Origin: Acidobacteriaceae bacterium
GTDB lineage: Bacteria; Acidobacteriota; Terriglobia; Terriglobales; Acidobacteriaceae
DNA length: 64,000 nt
Direction: 5' to 3'
Assembly (NCBI GenBank): GCA_003134995.1
Contig: PLDC01000029.1
Coordinates: 186,001-250,000, forward strand
The translations under genes and the position numbers were made by a program. Below are positions 25,227 through 34,283 of this stretch, piece after piece. Under the pieces are notes generated by a model that was not told the origin of the DNA, searched no databases, and saw only the letters and a program-made list of their open reading frames with translations. Each line of letters begins with the position of its first letter. Position 1 is the first letter of the stretch.

Positions 25227-26759
25227 TCAGTTCTCCGTGGGCTCGACTTTCACCTTGGGCGGCGGCAAGGACCTGGGCGGCTTTGCCGGATTTGCTGGAG
25301 TTGCCGGAGGCGTGGGCGGCGCCACGGAGGCTCTGGTGGATGCCTTGCGAATCTCGATGCCGTCGTGCTCGTTGTTGAGCACGACATGAGATGCGCCGTT
25401 GCCGACCGTGCCACTGGCCTTGGCCTCGTGCTCATTGCTGTCAATTTTTATTTCCGGGAAGTCTGACTGGATTTCTCCGTCGCGGGTGCGCGCGTCGACG
25501 TGGAATCCGGCCTTGTCGGGCACGCTGAGGTGGATGTCGCCGTTGCGGCTGTCGATCTGCACGTTGCCGAGCGAGCGCATCGACAGTTCAATGCCGCCGT
25601 GTTCATCCTGCAGACGCACGTCGCCGGAAACGTCTTCCAGGCGGATTTCCTTGGAACGTGTGGTCAGCCGCACGGGACCGAATAACTGATCGGCGCGAAG
25701 ATCGTCGGAATCGAGATTGAGGTCGCCATCGATGCGCGAGAATTCCATCTCGGTGCGGGAAGACTTGAAGGCGACGTTCTTGGTGATGTGGCCGAGTTTG
25801 ACGCTCTCCTGGAATTCGCCGTCGAACTGCGCCGAACCTTTGACGTCGGCGACAGAGACTTCGTTGAGGCGGCCGTCGATGTGGACGTCTCCCGTGATCT
25901 GTTCGACCTTGGCGGAACTTTTTTCCAGATGCAGTTTCACGTTGCCGATGACGTCTTCCACGGAAACGTCGCCGTGCTGACTGTTGATCTCGACTTCAGC
26001 GTCGCGGCCGATTACCGAAACATCTCCGCGCCGCGAAGTGATGTGCACTTCCATTTTGCGTGGGATGGAAATATCGAGATCGCTTTGCACGGAGTGGTCA
26101 CCGGAAGCTTGCGTGTGAGCGTCGAGAATGATCACATTGCCGAGAGAGGTGATCGCGGGTACCGCCTGCTTGTTGTATTTGTCGGCGTCATTCTGGCTTT
26201 CCGCGCCGACGCGCTTGCGCACGACCACAGTGATCTTGTTGTCGTTGGCTGCGCTGATCCGGACCGCGCCGTGATCGTCGTTGATGCGCAAGCTGGTGGC
26301 GTTGGCTGGAACGTCCTGTTCGAGGTGGTCGTCGAAGTTGTAGGTCTGGCCGAAGAGGTTATCCAGGTCGCTGTCGTCGATATTCATGTTGTCGCGGATC
26401 TCGCCCCAGTTGAAACGCGAAGCCTGGGTGGCCATGAGTCCAAAGACGACGATGAGGATGACGAGAAAGAATCCGCCAACGCCGATGCCGCGCGCGGGCA
26501 CACCATCGCGCTGCGCCTGCTGATACTCGACCAACTTGATCACGCCCCATAGAATCAGCAGTGCGGGCCAGTAGTGGGCGAACAAAGTTCCCAGCCGCAT
26601 CCACGACAGCATGTGCAGGTTGCCCAGCAGGAAAACGATGCCGAGAATGATCAGCACAACTGGTCCGGCAAACGAGCGGCGGCGATGGCGCGGCGGGGCA
26701 TACTGAACAACCGGCGGTTGAACAGCGGGTGGAACCGGGTTTTGCATTGGACTAGACAT
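25227..26759 (-). CDS. Membrane-anchored DUF4097 beta-helix protein with LiaF-like N-terminus
   Basis: The 510-residue protein has a Pro-rich cytosolic N-terminus and hydrophobic segments at about residues 32-50, 60-75 and 92-110, in a LiaF/DUF5668-like arrangement (GPVVLIILGIVFLLGN; YWPALLILWGVIKL). A long extracytoplasmic region of repeated short beta-strands follows (RGDVSVIGRDAEVEINSQHG; GNVKLHLEKSSAKVEQITGD), the DUF4097 adhesin-like beta-helix, and a Pro-rich tail. It is the last gene of a sigma/anti-sigma operon and overlaps the previous gene by 8 bp. A role in envelope stress sensing is inferred by analogy with LiaF-type systems. Confidence 0.85.
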   Translation of the reverse strand: MSSPMQNPVPPAVQPPVVQYAPPRHRRRSFAGPVVLIILGIVFLLGNLHMLSWMRLGTLFAHYWPALLILWGVIKLVEYQQAQRDGVPARGIGVGGFFLVILIVVFGLMATQASRFNWGEIRDNMNIDDSDLDNLFGQTYNFDDHLEQDVPANATSLRINDDHGAVRISAANDNKITVVVRKRVGAESQNDADKYNKQAVPAITSLGNVIILDAHTQASGDHSVQSDLDISIPRKMEVHITSRRGDVSVIGRDAEVEINSQHGDVSVEDVIGNVKLHLEKSSAKVEQITGDVHIDGRLNEVSVADVKGSAQFDGEFQESVKLGHITKNVAFKSSRTEMEFSRIDGDLNLDSDDLRADQLFGPVRLTTRSKEIRLEDVSGDVRLQDEHGGIELSMRSLGNVQIDSRNGDIHLSVPDKAGFHVDARTRDGEIQSDFPEIKIDSNEHEAKASGTVGNGASHVVLNNEHDGIEIRKASTRASVAPPTPPATPANPAKPPRSLPPPKVKVEPTEN

Positions 26760-27741
26760 TGCGCACCTCCCCGGAAGAAGACGCTGGTGGTTGATTCGAC
26801 GGAGATGGATTGGAGGGTGGCGGCGTAGCCGGTGGCGAGACTGCTGGCGGCGCCCCAGGCAGCGGGCCGACGTGTCCCGCCGACGACGCGCTGCTCTGAA
26901 TCATCTTTACGATACCAACCACTAGAATCCATGCGGGCCAGGTGTGATCCAGTCCGGCATTTCGTATGTCCAGGCTCTGCAACAGCAACAGTACGCCCGT
27001 TGTCAGTACCATTGCCGGGCCCATCAGCCAGCGCGTGCTGCAGCGTCCGCAGGTGCATATTCGTCGGGAACGCTCATACTGGCGGTAGAACATCCAGCCG
27101 CCAAGGGCAACGATCATCAGCGGCCAGAAGCGCCCGAAGCCATATTCCATGATCCCCATCGTGTGCAGCAGAAAGAGCACTCCTAGGCCGATCAGGATCA
27201 CGGCGCCAATGGGCACCTTCGAGGTGTCGAACCTCGCGTCCCCACCGAACGTCTGGGCCAGACCAAAAGGATCGGGAGACGGCTCCCCGGCCTGGATAGC
27301 TTTAGCCGACCGCACGGCGTCGATCAATTGGTAAACGAAGAAGAACATCGCGCCGAGGACAAATACTGTGTTTGCTGCGCCAGACGTTGAGTCCGCTATT
27401 GCGCAGAGCACGGCGAAGATAACGAAATGCGTGAGCCCTTTTGCGTACTGGCCCGAATAGACCGCCCCGACGCCGGGGAACAACGAAAGCAGCCCGGCAA
27501 GAACCGGATTAGGCCCGGAGCCAGTGGGCCGCGGGCCGGATGCGGGCACTACCAGGGGTTGATAAACAGCTTGCGGAGGCACGAACCCCGCTACCGGGGC
27601 GGTGCCTTCGAGACGCGCTGCGAGACAAGGCTCGCAGTAAATCACTCCGCGGACGTCGCGGGTGCAGGTGCCGCAGAGCGGCTTGCCGCAAGTGCGGCAG
27701 AAAGCCACCGCGGCCGTATCCGGGTGCGTGGCGCAGTTCAT
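26752..27741 (-). CDS. B-box zinc-finger membrane protein
   Basis: The 329-residue protein starts with a zinc-binding B-box-like domain (MNCATHPDTAAVAFCRTCGKPLCGTC ... IYCEPC; Cys/His at residues 3, 6, 15, 18, 23, 26). After a linker, hydrophobic segments follow: VLAGLLSLFPGVGAVYSGQYAKGLTHFVIFAVLC, VFVLGAMFFFVYQLIDAV, IGAVILIGLGVLFLLHTMG and a LiaF-like LWPLMIVALGGW stretch. The C-terminus is Pro-rich. Its ATG overlaps the anti-sigma TGA (ATGA), so translation is coupled. The zinc finger may mediate protein contacts with the sigma/anti-sigma pair; this is inference. Confidence 0.82.
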   Translation of the reverse strand: MNCATHPDTAAVAFCRTCGKPLCGTCTRDVRGVIYCEPCLAARLEGTAPVAGFVPPQAVYQPLVVPASGPRPTGSGPNPVLAGLLSLFPGVGAVYSGQYAKGLTHFVIFAVLCAIADSTSGAANTVFVLGAMFFFVYQLIDAVRSAKAIQAGEPSPDPFGLAQTFGGDARFDTSKVPIGAVILIGLGVLFLLHTMGIMEYGFGRFWPLMIVALGGWMFYRQYERSRRICTCGRCSTRWLMGPAMVLTTGVLLLLQSLDIRNAGLDHTWPAWILVVGIVKMIQSSASSAGHVGPLPGAPPAVSPPATPPPSNPSPSNQPPASSSGEVRNV

Positions 27742-28598
27742 ACGAACCTCCTGTACGTGGTCACCGACACTACAGGCAGATCCTGATTTAAGGGATCTTG
27801 ATCTCGCTGATCAAGATTCAACGAATCCTGATTCAACGGATCATGATTCAGCGAATCAAAGACAGATGGACCCAGCGGAGCGCACGCCAGAATGAGATGG
27901 GTGTCGTTCTGGCTGTAATTGCGATCCTGCTTCTGCTCGGGCTGTTGTGTTGTGTCGTTCTTGTGGTCTTTCTTTTCTCCTGCCGGCGCGGCTTCGGCGG
28001 GCACGACGTTGCGCTTGAGTTCGCGCACACGCGATTCCACCTCGTAGACGAACCGGATATTTTCGTAATAGCGGACGACGCGGGCTTGCGTATTGTAGTA
28101 CGTGTGCCGTATCGCAGCCGGACGCAGGCTGATCGAGCGCAGGTCGGCGGGTTTCACGCCGAGTACGCTCAAAGCCACCGACAGCGAGAAGAACGCCATG
28201 CCAAACGACATGGCAAAGCGCGGCTGCCGCACTGTGCCCCAGATAGGCTGTATTGCCCCCGAGATGTGGGCTTGCGCACGCTCCCACCACGAAGGGCTGA
28301 AAGAAGAAGCGCCCTGCGAGGCAGATACGTTTACCCGCAGGCGTTGGGTGTCAACGCCCGTTGTGGATGCCAGAATATTCGTGACCAGACTGGCAGGAGG
28401 CTCCACCTCCGTGAGATCCTTCAGCCAGTTGCGGCCCGCCTGCACTTCGGCGAACAGCGGCCCGCACACGGAGCAAGTCCGAGTGTGAGCGTGGAAGGCG
28501 TCGAGCTGAACGCCGGTCAGCACGCCATCAAGCGCGTCGCTGAGCAGGGTGTCAAACTCGTGACACTGCACTCCGTTGCTGGTTTTGTCTGGCATCAC
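27738..28598 (-). CDS. Zinc-finger (ZAS/HC2) anti-sigma factor
   Basis: The 286-residue protein carries an anti-sigma zinc motif near residues 12-45 (QCHEFDTLLSDALDG, then HTRTCSVC, the HxxxCxxC pattern), a linker, one transmembrane segment near residue 140 (FGMAFFSLSVALSVLGV), and an extracytoplasmic region. GTG (28598) overlaps the sigma stop codon; ATG (28595) immediately follows and may be the real start. It probably sequesters the cognate ECF sigma. The C-terminus contains five pentapeptide repeats (DPLNQ-like) encoded by a 15-bp tandem repeat. Confidence 0.85.
   Translation of the reverse strand: MMPDKTSNGVQCHEFDTLLSDALDGVLTGVQLDAFHAHTRTCSVCGPLFAEVQAGRNWLKDLTEVEPPASLVTNILASTTGVDTQRLRVNVSASQGASSFSPSWWERAQAHISGAIQPIWGTVRQPRFAMSFGMAFFSLSVALSVLGVKPADLRSISLRPAAIRHTYYNTQARVVRYYENIRFVYEVESRVRELKRNVVPAEAAPAGEKKDHKNDTTQQPEQKQDRNYSQNDTHLILACAPLGPSVFDSLNHDPLNQDSLNLDQRDQDPLNQDLPVVSVTTYRRFV
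27783..27857. repeat. Five tandem 15-bp repeats in the anti-sigma C-terminus
   Basis: On the minus strand the units read GAT-TCG-CTG-AAT-CAT, GAT-CCG-TTG-AAT-CAG and three relatives, encoding DSLNH, DPLNQ, DSLNL, DQRDQ, DPLNQ. The unit keeps the reading frame and its words (GATTCAACGAATC) are near-palindromic. Confidence 0.85.
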
Positions 28599-29194
28599 AT
28601 CACCTGCCTATAGGTACGTTGAAGTAGCCGCGCAAGTTCCGCCCGGCCCCGATTTATTCGAGATTTCACAGTTCCCTCCGGCACCTTCAAAACGGTTGCG
28701 ATTTCACGATAGTCAAGATCTTGTAAATCCCTTAGAATCACTGCCTCACGAAGCTCTGGAGATAGCCTGGCGAGGGCGGCATGAACGGTTTCTCCCACCT
28801 CGCGGCTGCGCACGCGGGCGTCGGGCGGGGCAGATTGGTCCTGAATCTGCTCACTCAGGGGTAGTGCATCTTCGTGCGCCGACGTTGCAGCGTCGAGCGA
28901 GTCGGTAATCCGGTCCTGCTTGGTCTTGCGGAAATGGTCGACCAGCAGGTTGCGGGTAATGGTAGTGACCCAGGTAACGAAGGCTCCTTTTGAGCTGTCA
29001 TAGCTTGCGAGGGTGCGATACATCTTGATAAAAACTTCCTGGGCAAGGTCTTCGGCGTCGTCGGCCGACCCTGCAAAGCGATAGCAGATGTTATAGATAC
29101 GCCGGTTGTAGGTCTGGACGATTTCTTCCCAGGCAGCGGCATCGCCGGCTACACAGCGGCGCACCAGCATCGCAACTACCTGAACGTCTTCCAA
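28595..29194 (-). CDS. ECF RNA polymerase sigma factor (RpoE-like)
   Basis: The 199-residue protein has sigma-70 region 2 (YNRRIYNICYRFAGSADDAEDLAQEVFIKMYRTLASY) and region 4 (ALARLSPELREAVILRDLQDLDYREIATVLKVPEGTVKSRINRGRAEL), separated by a ~45-residue acidic linker. It directs polymerase to a stress regulon. It is the first gene of a four-gene operon with its anti-sigma factor, overlapping by 4 bp, and is likely autoregulated. The promoter could not be identified in the 340-bp upstream region. Confidence 0.94.
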   Translation of the reverse strand: MEDVQVVAMLVRRCVAGDAAAWEEIVQTYNRRIYNICYRFAGSADDAEDLAQEVFIKMYRTLASYDSSKGAFVTWVTTITRNLLVDHFRKTKQDRITDSLDAATSAHEDALPLSEQIQDQSAPPDARVRSREVGETVHAALARLSPELREAVILRDLQDLDYREIATVLKVPEGTVKSRINRGRAELARLLQRTYRQVM

Positions 29195-29534
29195 ACCGAA
29201 GCTCCCCGGAAAGCTTAGCGATCTTACTTTACGACTCTGCTTTGAAAGGGCGCGGATTCAAGCTGCGCCGTAGAGCTGGAGGAAGATTGAGACGGCAAGA
29301 ACCCCAAGCCCTACAAGACAGTACGCGGATGGGCTCCCGCAAGTTCGCAGGTTCGAAGCCGCATCCGCAACTTATAGGAAACAGGGCATTGTAGCAGTGG
29401 GGATTAGCGGACGTGACATGCCAAAGTGGAGGCCATCTGCAAGAGTCAACCGCAGACGAATGTGAGCACCCGACTTGCGTCGGGTGCCCAGATGACCAAA
29501 TAGTTTGTTGTGTTTAGTGCGTCTAGCGTTTCCC
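29195..29534. other. 340-bp intergenic region upstream of the sigma operon
   Basis: It holds two perfect stems: GCGGATG/CATCCGC (29325-29331 and 29362-29368), whose interior contains GGTTCGAAGCC reminiscent of a T-arm, and GCACCCGAC/GTCGGGTGC (29466-29487). Neither is followed by a T-run. The sigma-operon promoter must lie here but was not recognised. Confidence 0.5.
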
Positions 29535-30695
29535 TTATTGTGCCGAACACGTCGGCGGCGGGAAGGTAGCTACAGTCAGCACGCCTTCCTGGGATTGTCC
29601 GGTGCTGAATGGTGTTCCGGGAACCGAGGAGAGCGCGCCGGTCGAGTCGATCGAGCGGCCGTCGACTTGGCCAGAGGTGAAGAACGCCGAGTATAAATAC
29701 GTTCCGGAGTGCGTCACGGCGACGCCGCCAGTCCAGCCTGACGTGGTGAAGGGCGAACCCGCAACCTGAGTCAGCGCTCCATCAGAGCCGACTGCGAGCG
29801 TTGAAACATCGCTTGAGAAAGTATCGGTGACGAACAGGTATTTGCCGTTCGGACTCAGCACCTCGCCGCCACTGGTTTCGGTCGTGCCATTGAAGAACGG
29901 GCCTCCCGATACCAGCGACAGGTTGCCGGCACTCGACATGGAAAACACATCGATGGCCGCATACGATCCGTTATACGATCCGTTATCCGTTACGAAAACC
30001 AAATTTCCCGCGCAGTTGACGGCAACGTTGAATGGGGTGGCGCTCGAGGTGAACGGCGAGCCAGAGACGGCGGCGAGCGTTCCAGTCGAACTGATGCTGT
30101 AGACGCCCACGGCAGTGAGCGAGCCTTCGGCAACCACGAGGAATTGACTATTCGAAGAAACCTTCAATCCGTCCGAATTGGCGCCCGTTTGAAAAGGAGA
30201 TCCCTCGACTTCACTCAGCGCGCCTGCGTTGCCGATTGCATAGACGTGAATATTGGTTGTGCAGTCGCAAGTGGCAAAGAGAAACTTATTGTCCGGGCTC
30301 GTGGCTAGCGCATAGTCGCCGCCGGGAGCGCCATCGGCAAGGAACGGCGATCCTTGAACGTGGGTGAGAGCACCGGTCGTCGAATTGATTTTGAATGCGC
30401 TGATCGTGCCGCTGCCGTCGTTTGCAGCGTACAGAAAGCTAGCATTGTGCGCGGATGCAATGGCGATCTCTTCGGGATCGATACTGTTTCCGCCGCCCGT
30501 ACCTCCAGTTTTGTAAGGAGAGCCTGCGACTGCTGTCAAGGCGCCATTTGTGCCCACCGCAAATGCTGAAACGGTATTCGGCGGCTCGTTAGGCTCACCG
30601 GTGCTCTCGTTGTTGTTGGTGTAGACGAATTGACTCTGCGCCATGGCGGTCGAGGCCAGCAGCAAAGCCAGGCAGGCGGACCCGAAGTACTTCAT
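29535..30695 (-). CDS. Secreted lactonase-like beta-propeller protein
   Basis: The ORF opens at 30737. The ATG at 30695 has a GGAGA site and a signal peptide (MKYFGSACLALLLASTAMAQ), leaving 386 residues. The mature protein is built of seven or so propeller blades with the recurring pattern GALTxVxGSPFxT (GALTAVAGSPY, GALTHVQGSPF, GALSEVEGSPF, GTLAAVSGSPF, GALTQVAGSPF). It belongs to the 6-phosphogluconolactonase-like/YVTN beta-propeller group common in Acidobacteriota. Enzymatic activity is unproven; it may be structural or binding. Confidence 0.85.
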   Translation of the reverse strand: MKYFGSACLALLLASTAMAQSQFVYTNNNESTGEPNEPPNTVSAFAVGTNGALTAVAGSPYKTGGTGGGNSIDPEEIAIASAHNASFLYAANDGSGTISAFKINSTTGALTHVQGSPFLADGAPGGDYALATSPDNKFLFATCDCTTNIHVYAIGNAGALSEVEGSPFQTGANSDGLKVSSNSQFLVVAEGSLTAVGVYSISSTGTLAAVSGSPFTSSATPFNVAVNCAGNLVFVTDNGSYNGSYAAIDVFSMSSAGNLSLVSGGPFFNGTTETSGGEVLSPNGKYLFVTDTFSSDVSTLAVGSDGALTQVAGSPFTTSGWTGGVAVTHSGTYLYSAFFTSGQVDGRSIDSTGALSSVPGTPFSTGQSQEGVLTVATFPPPTCSAQ

Positions 30696-30858
30696 GTGGT
30701 ATCTCCAAGTGAGAAGAAGTCCGGCTGGGGCGGTCATGCCGAGGAATCCGCAAGGTCAGGGAACGCAGGTTTCCATAACTAATTTATGAAATGGTCGCCG
30801 CTAGGGCAATGCGGAGTTGTCCGTAAAAAGCCGGCGTTGAAACCGTAGTTCTTGAAAA

Positions 30859-32115
30859 TTATTCTGAGGTGAAGTAGTCGACCGTGACTGGATTCTCGAA
30901 GAGCGAATAGTCGCGGGTGACGACGGTGATACCGCTATCGGTGACGAAGTAGCGCGAGCGGTCAGCTTCGGTGTCATAGCCGATCGTCGTGCCTTCGGGC
31001 AGGTGGACATTGCGGTCGATAATGCAGCGCCGTACGCGGCAATGGCGGCCTACGGCAACGTGCGAGAACAGGATGCTCTGATCGACTTCAGAATAAGAGT
31101 TCACGCGCACATCGGGCGAGAGAATGGAGTTCTTGACCATGCCTCCCGAAACGATGCAGCCGTTCGACACAATGGAGTCGAGAGCGCTGCCCATGCGGTC
31201 TTTTTCCGCGAAGACAAATTTCGCCGGAGGGTACTGGCGCTGGTGTGTGCGGATCGGCCAATCGTGATCGTAAAGGTTGAAGATGGGCGAGACCGAGACG
31301 ATATCCATATTGGCTTCGTAGTAGGCTTCGAGCGTGCCTACATCGCGCCAGTAGAGCGCCTCTTTTTTATTTTCGTCGATGAAGTCGTAGGCGAAGACGC
31401 GATAGTCGTCGACCATCTTGGGCAAAATGTCTTTGCCGAAGTCGTGGCTGGAGGACTGATCTTCGGCGTCTTTCAGCAGGATCGGAATGAGCACGTCGGC
31501 GTTGAATAGATAGACGCCCATCGATCCCGCAACCTTTTGCGGGTTCCACGGAGAGCGCAGCTTGGTTTCCTTCGGCTTCTCTTCAAAGCCATTGATGCGG
31601 CCGTCTTTGTCCACGTCGACCACGCCGAAGCGCGTCGTCTCGTCGAGATCGATCTGGATCGTGGCGAGAGTGATGTCGGCGGCGGAATCCTGGTGCTGCT
31701 TCATCATCTTGCCGTAATCCATTTTGTAAATGTGATCGCCGGAAAGAATGAGGACGTGCTTGGGCTGCTCAGAGCCGATCGAATAAATGTTCTGATACAC
31801 AGCGTCGGCGGTGCCCTGATACCACTGATCGCTGACCCGCTTCATGGGCGGAAGGACTTCGATGAACTCGCCGACTTCGCGTCCCAGAATGTTCCAGCCT
31901 TCGCGGATGTGGCGATTGAGCGAGAGCGCTTTGTATTGCGTGAGAATGTAGACGCGGCGCAGGTCAGAGTTGAGGCAATTCGATAAAGTGATGTCGATGA
32001 TGCGATACATTCCGCCGAAAGTGACGGCAGGCTTGGCGCGGTCGCGTGTGAGCGGATAAAGCCGCTCGCCAGCGCCTCCGGCAAGCAGCACTCCGAGAGT
32101 GTCTTTCATGGACAT
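30859..32115 (-). CDS. glgC: Glucose-1-phosphate adenylyltransferase (ADP-glucose pyrophosphorylase)
   Basis: The ORF opens at 32316; the ATG at 32115 (MSMKDTLGVLLAGGAGERLYPLT) is preceded by GGAG at eight bases, giving 418 residues. It has the nucleotidyltransferase signature GGAGERLYPLTRDRAKPAVTFGG, the catalytic SGDHIYKMDYG, the GFEEKP segment, and a C-terminal left-handed beta-helix (GCIVSGGMVKNSILSPDVRV). It makes ADP-glucose for glycogen or trehalose synthesis. Other glg genes are not in the window. Confidence 0.95.
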   Translation of the reverse strand: MSMKDTLGVLLAGGAGERLYPLTRDRAKPAVTFGGMYRIIDITLSNCLNSDLRRVYILTQYKALSLNRHIREGWNILGREVGEFIEVLPPMKRVSDQWYQGTADAVYQNIYSIGSEQPKHVLILSGDHIYKMDYGKMMKQHQDSAADITLATIQIDLDETTRFGVVDVDKDGRINGFEEKPKETKLRSPWNPQKVAGSMGVYLFNADVLIPILLKDAEDQSSSHDFGKDILPKMVDDYRVFAYDFIDENKKEALYWRDVGTLEAYYEANMDIVSVSPIFNLYDHDWPIRTHQRQYPPAKFVFAEKDRMGSALDSIVSNGCIVSGGMVKNSILSPDVRVNSYSEVDQSILFSHVAVGRHCRVRRCIIDRNVHLPEGTTIGYDTEADRSRYFVTDSGITVVTRDYSLFENPVTVDYFTSE

Positions 32116-32448
32116 CGATTCACTCCAGAGAAACAGTAGATGGTAGCACAGGCCGGAACGTTGCCGTGTGTTTGCGCAAGATGGGTCTTGTGTTGGAAGT
32201 TTTCTTTTCAGCTTATAGTCGGCGTCATCCTGAGTACAGCCGTTTTTCAGGCGGAACGAAGGATCTCCCGCCGTGGTATCGATGGAGAGATCCCTCACGC
32301 GGCTGAAGTACGCCACGTTTCTCGATCGCGGCCTCGTTAGGCGAAATGAGGATTAAGTTGAGCCAACGGAAACTTGAAACTGGTTCTGCTCTCGATCCGA
32401 CGGGGCCTCGCTCCTGCCGTGACAGCCGAGGCGGCTGTCTCCACACAA
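32116..32448. repeat. Intergenic region with dispersed palindromic elements
   Basis: It contains GTCATCCTGAG at 32227, followed by GGCGGAACGAAGGATCTCCC and a second inverted GAGAGATCCCTCACGCGGC, a relative of the 1054 element. It also holds GACAGCCGAGGCGGCTGTC near 32420, like the 8887 stem. No gene was seen. Confidence 0.55.
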
Positions 32449-33690
32449 TTATTCTTGCCCTCCGCGATAGATTGCAATCTGCTGCTTTACTGCGTCGAGC
32501 GCGCCGAAGCCCCACAGGTTTGCCGGTTCGATGTCGTCGTCGGTGTTGGCGTCGAAGCCTTCGTCGGGAGGAACGAACTCGTTGAACTGATGGACCATGA
32601 GAAAGATGGGTTCGAGCTCATTCGCGTACGTCATGAAAGAACTGAAAGTCTCGTACGATCCATTGGTTCCGAAGCGCAAGGCATCATCGGGACAGTAGGG
32701 AAGCGCATTTGAGTTCGGGCATCCCCAGCCGTACGCCCCGGCGGTGGCGATCGAAGCGGTCATGTTCTCCACGCGTGAGCCGTCACTGCTGATTTGGTTG
32801 AAGGTCGGATAGTACGGGCAGTACGGCTGCGCGCAGGATGTTTTCAGGCGGTCGACCCAACTCCAAAAATCATATCCAGGATTAATCTCCTCCGGCCCGT
32901 CGGCCTTGCCTGGATTGAGCCAGAGATAGGGCTGGCTATCGAGATATCCCGCCATCATTCTAAAAGTATATTTCTCGCCGATCTCAGGATGGCTGGTCAG
33001 GAATTTTGTGATTTGAAGCCACAGCGGATTGTCGCTGCGGGATGGGTCCTGCGCCGCGCCCAGGAAGATCAGCATCAGCGGCTTGCCTTCGTAGATCACC
33101 TGGCGGTCGGGATATTGCTGCATGAGCGCGCCAAAATAATCGACTTCCTTTTCGAATGCGGTCTTGCCGTCGAGGTCTTTATACAATTCTGTCTCGTCAC
33201 CGCCACCGAGTAACGGGATGAGCTTGAGGTTGGTGCCGAGCTTCGTCCACGCCGGGTAAAGATTGCCGGTATTGTCGCGGATGGTTTGCATGGACGAGCG
33301 GAAACCGGAAGTGCAATACGGGAGATATTTTTCGGCGAACCAAGGGGTATTGAAGATGCAGCTTACGTTGTTGGTAAGGTCGCTGATGGCGGCGTCGATG
33401 CCCATGTATTCCATCCACGCGACGTGCTGGCGGATGACGTGAGGGTCGGCGCTGTCATAGCCTCCGCCCACGGGTTGCATGTCGGCAGACTGGAGCAGCG
33501 GCATGGCCGCGGTGCCCTGAAAGGTGATGGCGTTTGGACCGAACCAGGCTTCGTATTCCATGACCACAACGTGGCTGTTGTTGCCGACGACGAATGGGCC
33601 GGCCCGGGCGGTAGCGGAGGCCAGCGAGCAGGCGAAGAGAATCCCTAGTACGAATGAAGCAGGCTTGGGAGCGAAAACTCGTCGCCGCAT
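32449..33690 (-). CDS. Secreted GH99/GH71-like glycoside hydrolase family protein
   Basis: The 413-residue protein has a signal peptide (SFVLGILFACSLASATARA). The fold hints at a GH71/GH99-like TIM barrel: VVMEYEAWFGP, then GGYDSADPHVIRQHVAWMEYMGIDAAISD early, GKPLMLIFLGAAQDP in the middle, and VHQFNEFVPPDEG...IEPANLWG near the end, resembling the NEW.EGT.IEP block of the family. Conserved acidic residues suggest catalysis, but no substrate can be named. It is monocistronic, with short palindromic elements on both sides. Confidence 0.55.
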   Translation of the reverse strand: MRRRVFAPKPASFVLGILFACSLASATARAGPFVVGNNSHVVVMEYEAWFGPNAITFQGTAAMPLLQSADMQPVGGGYDSADPHVIRQHVAWMEYMGIDAAISDLTNNVSCIFNTPWFAEKYLPYCTSGFRSSMQTIRDNTGNLYPAWTKLGTNLKLIPLLGGGDETELYKDLDGKTAFEKEVDYFGALMQQYPDRQVIYEGKPLMLIFLGAAQDPSRSDNPLWLQITKFLTSHPEIGEKYTFRMMAGYLDSQPYLWLNPGKADGPEEINPGYDFWSWVDRLKTSCAQPYCPYYPTFNQISSDGSRVENMTASIATAGAYGWGCPNSNALPYCPDDALRFGTNGSYETFSSFMTYANELEPIFLMVHQFNEFVPPDEGFDANTDDDIEPANLWGFGALDAVKQQIAIYRGGQE

Positions 33691-33770
33691 GGTCGTTCCA
33701 AACCCCTAGCCGTTAAGGAAGTTTCGGCTAATGGCAATTCACCCCGGGCTGCACTTCGCGGCGACAGAAA

Positions 33771-33813
33771 AGCAGGTTCCTCACCGCGCTTTCAGCGCGA
33801 TTCAGAATGACAA
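33771..33813. repeat. Copy of the GGTTCCTC...CAGAATGAC dispersed element
   Basis: AGCAGGTTCCTCACCGCGCT, the stem CGCGCTTTCAGCGCG, and TTCAGAATGACAA match the elements at 5968 and 34649. Confidence 0.6.
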
Positions 33814-33856
33814 TGTCCAGGGTAGACTCCGCGCACATGGGACCCTGACCGCATCT

Positions 33857-34183
33857 TTACTTTTCTTTTTCTTCTTCAATCTTGATGCGCAAGGACTTCA
33901 GGAACTTCATATCCTGATCGTTGATTTTGAATTCGGGGTTGGTAGAGAGTGTGGTGACAAGGGAAGTCTTGTCAGAGGACTTTTCACCCTGCTTGCTGAC
34001 GCCAATAGTGGCTTCGAGGACGAGGAATATATCGTAGCCGCCCTCTTTAATGCGGGAGACGACTTCGGCGATCTGTTCGGAGTCCGAAAGAGATTCGTTG
34101 ATGGCCTCTCCGAGTTCCTTCATGAGCTGCTTGAGTTGTTGGTCCACGTCTCCCCCGATCGCCGACTGCTCGGAACCTTGCAC
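33857..34183 (-). CDS. Hypothetical protein (108 aa)
   Basis: A GTG start at 34183 with an AAGG site six bases upstream gives an acidic 108-residue protein. It has a predicted helical N-terminal half (QQLKQLMKELGEAINESLSDSEQIAEVVSRIKEGG), a beta-like centre (YDIFLVLEATIGV) and a highly charged C-terminus (KIEEEKEK). I recognise no family and no signal peptide or transmembrane segment. Divergent from the next small membrane gene. Codon use looks genuine. Confidence 0.6.
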   Translation of the reverse strand: MQGSEQSAIGGDVDQQLKQLMKELGEAINESLSDSEQIAEVVSRIKEGGYDIFLVLEATIGVSKQGEKSSDKTSLVTTLSTNPEFKINDQDMKFLKSLRIKIEEEKEK

Positions 34184-34283
34184 TGCTACCTTAGATGCCT
34201 GCGGCTGGCAAACCGTTTCGCGCGCGCGCAGGTTTGCGTCATTGTAGCGCCTTTGTAAAGCGGGAGGCTGTTAAAATCTAACT

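Noticed and set aside
25788-26552. 254-residue plus-strand ORF opposite the DUF4097 gene
   Set aside because: Antisense shadow of a repetitive beta-helix gene, producing an apparently long Val/Asp-rich frame.
29325-29368. tRNA-like segment: 7-bp GCGGATG/CATCCGC stem with an internal GGTTCGAAGCC
   Set aside because: Only 44 bases long, with no D arm or anticodon arm, and the T-stem pairs poorly. Treated as a hairpin.
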